This document shows, piece by piece, positions 5,554 through 7,622 of a stretch of DNA of 7,622 bases (positions are counted from its first letter, which is position 1; the number at the start of each line of letters is the position of its first letter). Position numbers and translations under genes: made by a program. Source of the stretch: Pseudomonadota bacterium (GTDB lineage: Bacteria > Pseudomonadota > Alphaproteobacteria > Micropepsales > Micropepsaceae); the NCBI GenBank assembly GCA_021808875.1, contig JAKBAU010000175.1, forward strand, positions 1 to 7,622, read 5' to 3'. The notes below the pieces were generated by a model. The model did not search any database. It saw only the letters and a program-made list of their open reading frames with translations, and had not been told where the DNA came from.

Positions 5554-6338
5554 TCGTGGCTCCCGAGCAGATCCTGGGGACGAACGCCTACAACGGACGC
5601 GAGTTTTGAGAGAGTTTCAGGAGCTATGGTGTGGGTCTTTCCAGTCAAAAAGCCATAGATCTGTGCAACCGGAACATTTGCCGCCTTTGCCCACTGACTA
5701 GCACGCAGATGATGCTCGATCATGAATGTGCGCAAAGCTTGACGGGGCCCGCCTCCTAGAGTTTGTGCTGGAGTAACGGAGCGCTGCGTTGGCGTCATGG
5801 TTTTGCCCAATCCTCGCGCCGGGGCGTCACGAAACCCGCTTGATACGTGGTGCGTGTGTGACTGCGGAATTGAGTAGGCTCCGCTTTTGCCACCTGATTT
5901 CGCTAGCAGACGAATTGAGCCGATTTGACTGGCTTTATCTATCGCTTTGATCATGTCGTAGACCGTCAGGGCGGCAATGCTGGCGCCTGTCAAGGCTTCC
6001 ATTTCAACACCGGTCTTCCCGTCCGTCTTTACAGTTGCCAAAATGCGCAATGCGCTTTGCTTTGGTAACGGCTCAAAGTCTATTGCTGCATTACTAATGG
6101 AAAGTGGGTGACAGAGAGGAATCAGTTCACTTGTGCGCTTTATGGCCATGATCCCAGCGATGCGGGCAGTGGCCAGTACCTCACCCTTTGGTCCGGTACC
6201 GGTGATTGCCGCACTAAACGCCTGCTCGGACATTTGGATAATGGCTTCCGCGCAGGCTTGGCGGGTTGTTATGTCTTTAGCAGACACATCCACCATGTGT
6301 GCGGCCCCTTGTTCGTCAAGATGGCTGAGTTTGGTCAT
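5550..6338 (-). CDS. moaC: Cyclic pyranopterin monophosphate synthase MoaC with C-terminal helix-turn-helix extension
   Basis: MoaC converts the 3',8-cyclo-GTP product of MoaA into cyclic pyranopterin monophosphate, the early step of molybdenum cofactor synthesis. Residues 1-158 are a full Moa[21 protein letters not shown] (51-70), LIPLCHPLS (72-80), [18 protein letters not shown] (103-120), [10 protein letters not shown] (126-135) and KSGGKSG (147-153). Residues matching the E. coli active site (Lys51, His77, Glu112, Glu114, Asp128, Lys131) are all present at the same numbers. MoaC is normally about 160 residues; this one has 262. After a linker (about 159-197, Gly/Pro/Thr-rich) comes a Cro/CI-like helix-turn-helix (about 201-258) with [20 protein letters not shown] (214-233) as helices 2-3 and [14 protein letters not shown] after it, resembling N-terminal domains of S24-type phage repressors. 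The frame is continuous; an internal ATG at residue 181 has only a poorly spaced GAGGA. It overlaps trpC (ATGA at 6335-6338) and moeA (ATGA at 5550-5553). Confidence 0.95.
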   Translation of the reverse strand: MTKLSHLDEQGAAHMVDVSAKDITTRQACAEAIIQMSEQAFSAAITGTGPKGEVLATARIAGIMAIKRTSELIPLCHPLSISNAAIDFEPLPKQSALRILATVKTDGKTGVEMEALTGASIAALTVYDMIKAIDKASQIGSIRLLAKSGGKSGAYSIPQSHTHHVSSGFRDAPARGLGKTMTPTQRSVTPAQTLGGGPRQALRTFMIEHHLRASQWAKAANVPVAQIYGFLTGKTHTIAPETLSKLASVVGVRPQDLLGSHE

Positions 6339-7123
6339 GGTGCGAGTAGCTCACGGGTAGCCTTAAACACATCTTTTTGGCGCATGAGGCTTTCGCCGAT
6401 TAGAAATGAACTCACACCAGCTGATGCTAAACGCCGTAGATCGGTTGGCGTGGATAATCCACTTTCTGCTACGATCAATATGTCCTTAGGAACATTTTTG
6501 GCAAGACGTAGGGTAACGCCTAAATCAGTCACGAAGCTGTTAAGGTCACGATTGTTGATACCTATCATCGCTGGCTTAAGGGTTAATGCTCGTTCTAACT
6601 CGATTTCATTGTGAACTTCTACAAGCACATCCATTCCCCAGCGCGCTGCTTCGGAGCTGATTGCGTAGGCCTCTTCATCGTCAACCAAAGCCATGATTAC
6701 AAGGATACAGTCAGCTCCGAGCACGCGTGATTGTACGACTTGGTATGGCTCCAGGAGAAAGTCCTTACGCAAAGCGGGAAGTGCTGTCGCGGACCTTGCC
6801 TGAGTCAGATAGAGTGGGCTCCCCTGAAATGAAGGGAAATCGGTTAATACCGAGAGGCAGCTAGCTCCGCCGGATTCATAGGCTCGCGCAAGCTCGAATG
6901 GATCAAAGTCAGGCCGGATGAGTCCTTTTGAGGGGCTCGCCTTTTTTATTTCTGCAATTAGGCCATAGCGTCCTTCCGCCTGGGCCTTCAGTAAGGCATC
7001 TCTGAAACCTCGAGGTGGATCTGCATCTTGCAGTCTTGCAGTCAGTTCGTTGAGTGGCTCGAGGGCTTTGGCTGCTAATATTTCCTCTCGCTTGTAGGCG
7101 GCAATACGAGCCAGAATACTCAT
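6335..7123 (-). CDS. trpC: Indole-3-glycerol phosphate synthase
   Basis: Cytoplasmic TIM-barrel enzyme that closes the indole ring from carboxyphenylamino-deoxyribulose phosphate in tryptophan synthesis. With the start chosen here it has 262 residues, the usual monofunctional length; there is no fused TrpF. Catalytic residues are visible in [12 protein letters not shown] (Glu58, Lys60), [12 protein letters not shown] (Lys120), LVEVHN (Glu169), GINNRDL (Asn190) and VAESGLS (Glu220, Ser221), followed by the phosphate-binding FLIGESLM. Two in-frame ATGs compete, at 7129 and 7123. The upstream AGGA on the minus strand stands only three bases from the first but nine from the second, and the second overlaps the trpD stop as TAATG and gives the familiar [10 protein letters not shown] start, so I chose 7123; 7129 (264 residues) is possible. 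Its stop overlaps the moaC start by ATGA. Confidence 0.95.
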   Translation of the reverse strand: MSILARIAAYKREEILAAKALEPLNELTARLQDADPPRGFRDALLKAQAEGRYGLIAEIKKASPSKGLIRPDFDPFELARAYESGGASCLSVLTDFPSFQGSPLYLTQARSATALPALRKDFLLEPYQVVQSRVLGADCILVIMALVDDEEAYAISSEAARWGMDVLVEVHNEIELERALTLKPAMIGINNRDLNSFVTDLGVTLRLAKNVPKDILIVAESGLSTPTDLRRLASAGVSSFLIGESLMRQKDVFKATRELLAP

Positions 7124-7622
7124 TAGCATTTGTCCTGGTTGCGATTCGTGCGTATCAGTCGGAGCAACAACCGTTCGGCCCGGCCATCGTCAATAGCCAT
7201 CGCAGCTTGACGGACCCCCGCTACCAGTGTCTCGGAGTGACCTGCGACCTGCAGGGCTGCTGCGCTGTTAAGTAAGGCAATATCACGAAATGGGTTTTTC
7301 TTTCCTCCTAGAAGATCTCGGAGTGCTGCCGCATTGTGTTTCGTGTCGGCGCCAATTAGTTGCGAAATTACAGTGCGGGAAAGACCTGCTTCCTCGGGTT
7401 CAATTTGGCGCAGTGTGATTTGCCCATTCCTCAGCTCCGCTGCGAGCGTGCTGGTTGTAGTTGTCAATTCATCCAGGCCGTCATGGCCGTGAACCACGAG
7501 TGCACGTGTACTTCCTAATTCCCGAAGTACATAGGCTAATTTTTCCACCCACTCGTCAGAAAATACCCCAAGGAGCTGAAATCTAACCTGTGCCGGATTG
7601 CAAAGGGGGCCGAGTAAGTTGA
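7123..7622 (-). CDS. trpD: Anthranilate phosphoribosyltransferase, C-terminal part (runs off the right edge)
   Basis: Transfers phosphoribosyl from PRPP to anthranilate, the second step of tryptophan synthesis, in the cytoplasm. The window holds 165 C-terminal residues, about half of the usual 340; the N-terminal helical domain and the glycine-rich PRPP loop are outside. The frame enters as [10 protein letters not shown] (the family GPLTNPA motif, with Cys for Thr), continues [22 protein letters not shown] and [12 protein letters not shown] (the family VHG-DGLDE motif), and near the C-terminus has [15 protein letters not shown]. The GTG at 7546-7548 is only an internal Val codon, not the start. 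The stop TAA (7123-7125) overlaps the trpC start, so the two are translationally coupled. Confidence 0.95.
   Translation of the reverse strand, partial: NLLGPLCNPAQVRFQLLGVFSDEWVEKLAYVLRELGSTRALVVHGHDGLDELTTTTSTLAAELRNGQITLRQIEPEEAGLSRTVISQLIGADTKHNAAALRDLLGGKKNPFRDIALLNSAAALQVAGHSETLVAGVRQAAMAIDDGRAERLLLRLIRTNRNQDKC

Overview
The window looks like a chromosomal segment of an alphaproteobacterium. The evidence is a GTTC-N7-GTTC SOS box (the alphaproteobacterial LexA operator) in front of lexA, a LexA with a long Ala/Gly/Arg-rich linker, and the gene string trpD-trpC-moaC-moeA ... lexA ... gltX, an order I recall from several alphaproteobacteria. A member of the Acetobacteraceae is my best guess, but the window alone does not prove it.

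Layout. The minus strand carries the backbone. At the right edge is the 3' half of trpD (7123-7622), then trpC, moaC and moeA, each overlapping the next by one to seven bases, so this is one tightly coupled tryptophan/molybdenum-cofactor operon. At the left are lexA (1063-1809), with its own SOS-controlled promoter at 1876-1904, and the 5' part of gltX (1-909, running off the left edge). Between moeA and lexA, on the opposite strand, sits a two-gene oxidoreductase cassette: an SDR-family dehydrogenase (2317-3054) and a zinc-dependent medium-chain dehydrogenase (3143-4180). It is flanked by non-coding or degenerate sequence at 1905-2316 and 4181-4353. The cassette reads like an accessory insertion that separates lexA from the moa/moe genes.

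How the genes work together. TrpD and TrpC catalyse successive steps of tryptophan synthesis. MoaC and MoeA catalyse an early and a late step of molybdopterin cofactor synthesis. LexA represses the SOS regulon and itself. The SDR/MDR pair probably oxidises or reduces successive alcohol or carbonyl groups of one small substrate, which I cannot identify; the MDR resembles the formaldehyde-dehydrogenase-like branch and its beta2 Asp suggests NAD+.

Most notable points: MoaC carries about 100 extra C-terminal residues that end in a Cro/CI-type helix-turn-helix. A short open frame overlaps the SDR start by ATGA and may be the degraded 3' end of a third cassette gene. The 400-base gap upstream of the cassette is rich in inverted and direct repeats, including two crossing inverted repeats with pseudoknot topology. 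I saw no tRNA, rRNA, CRISPR array or intact mobile element.
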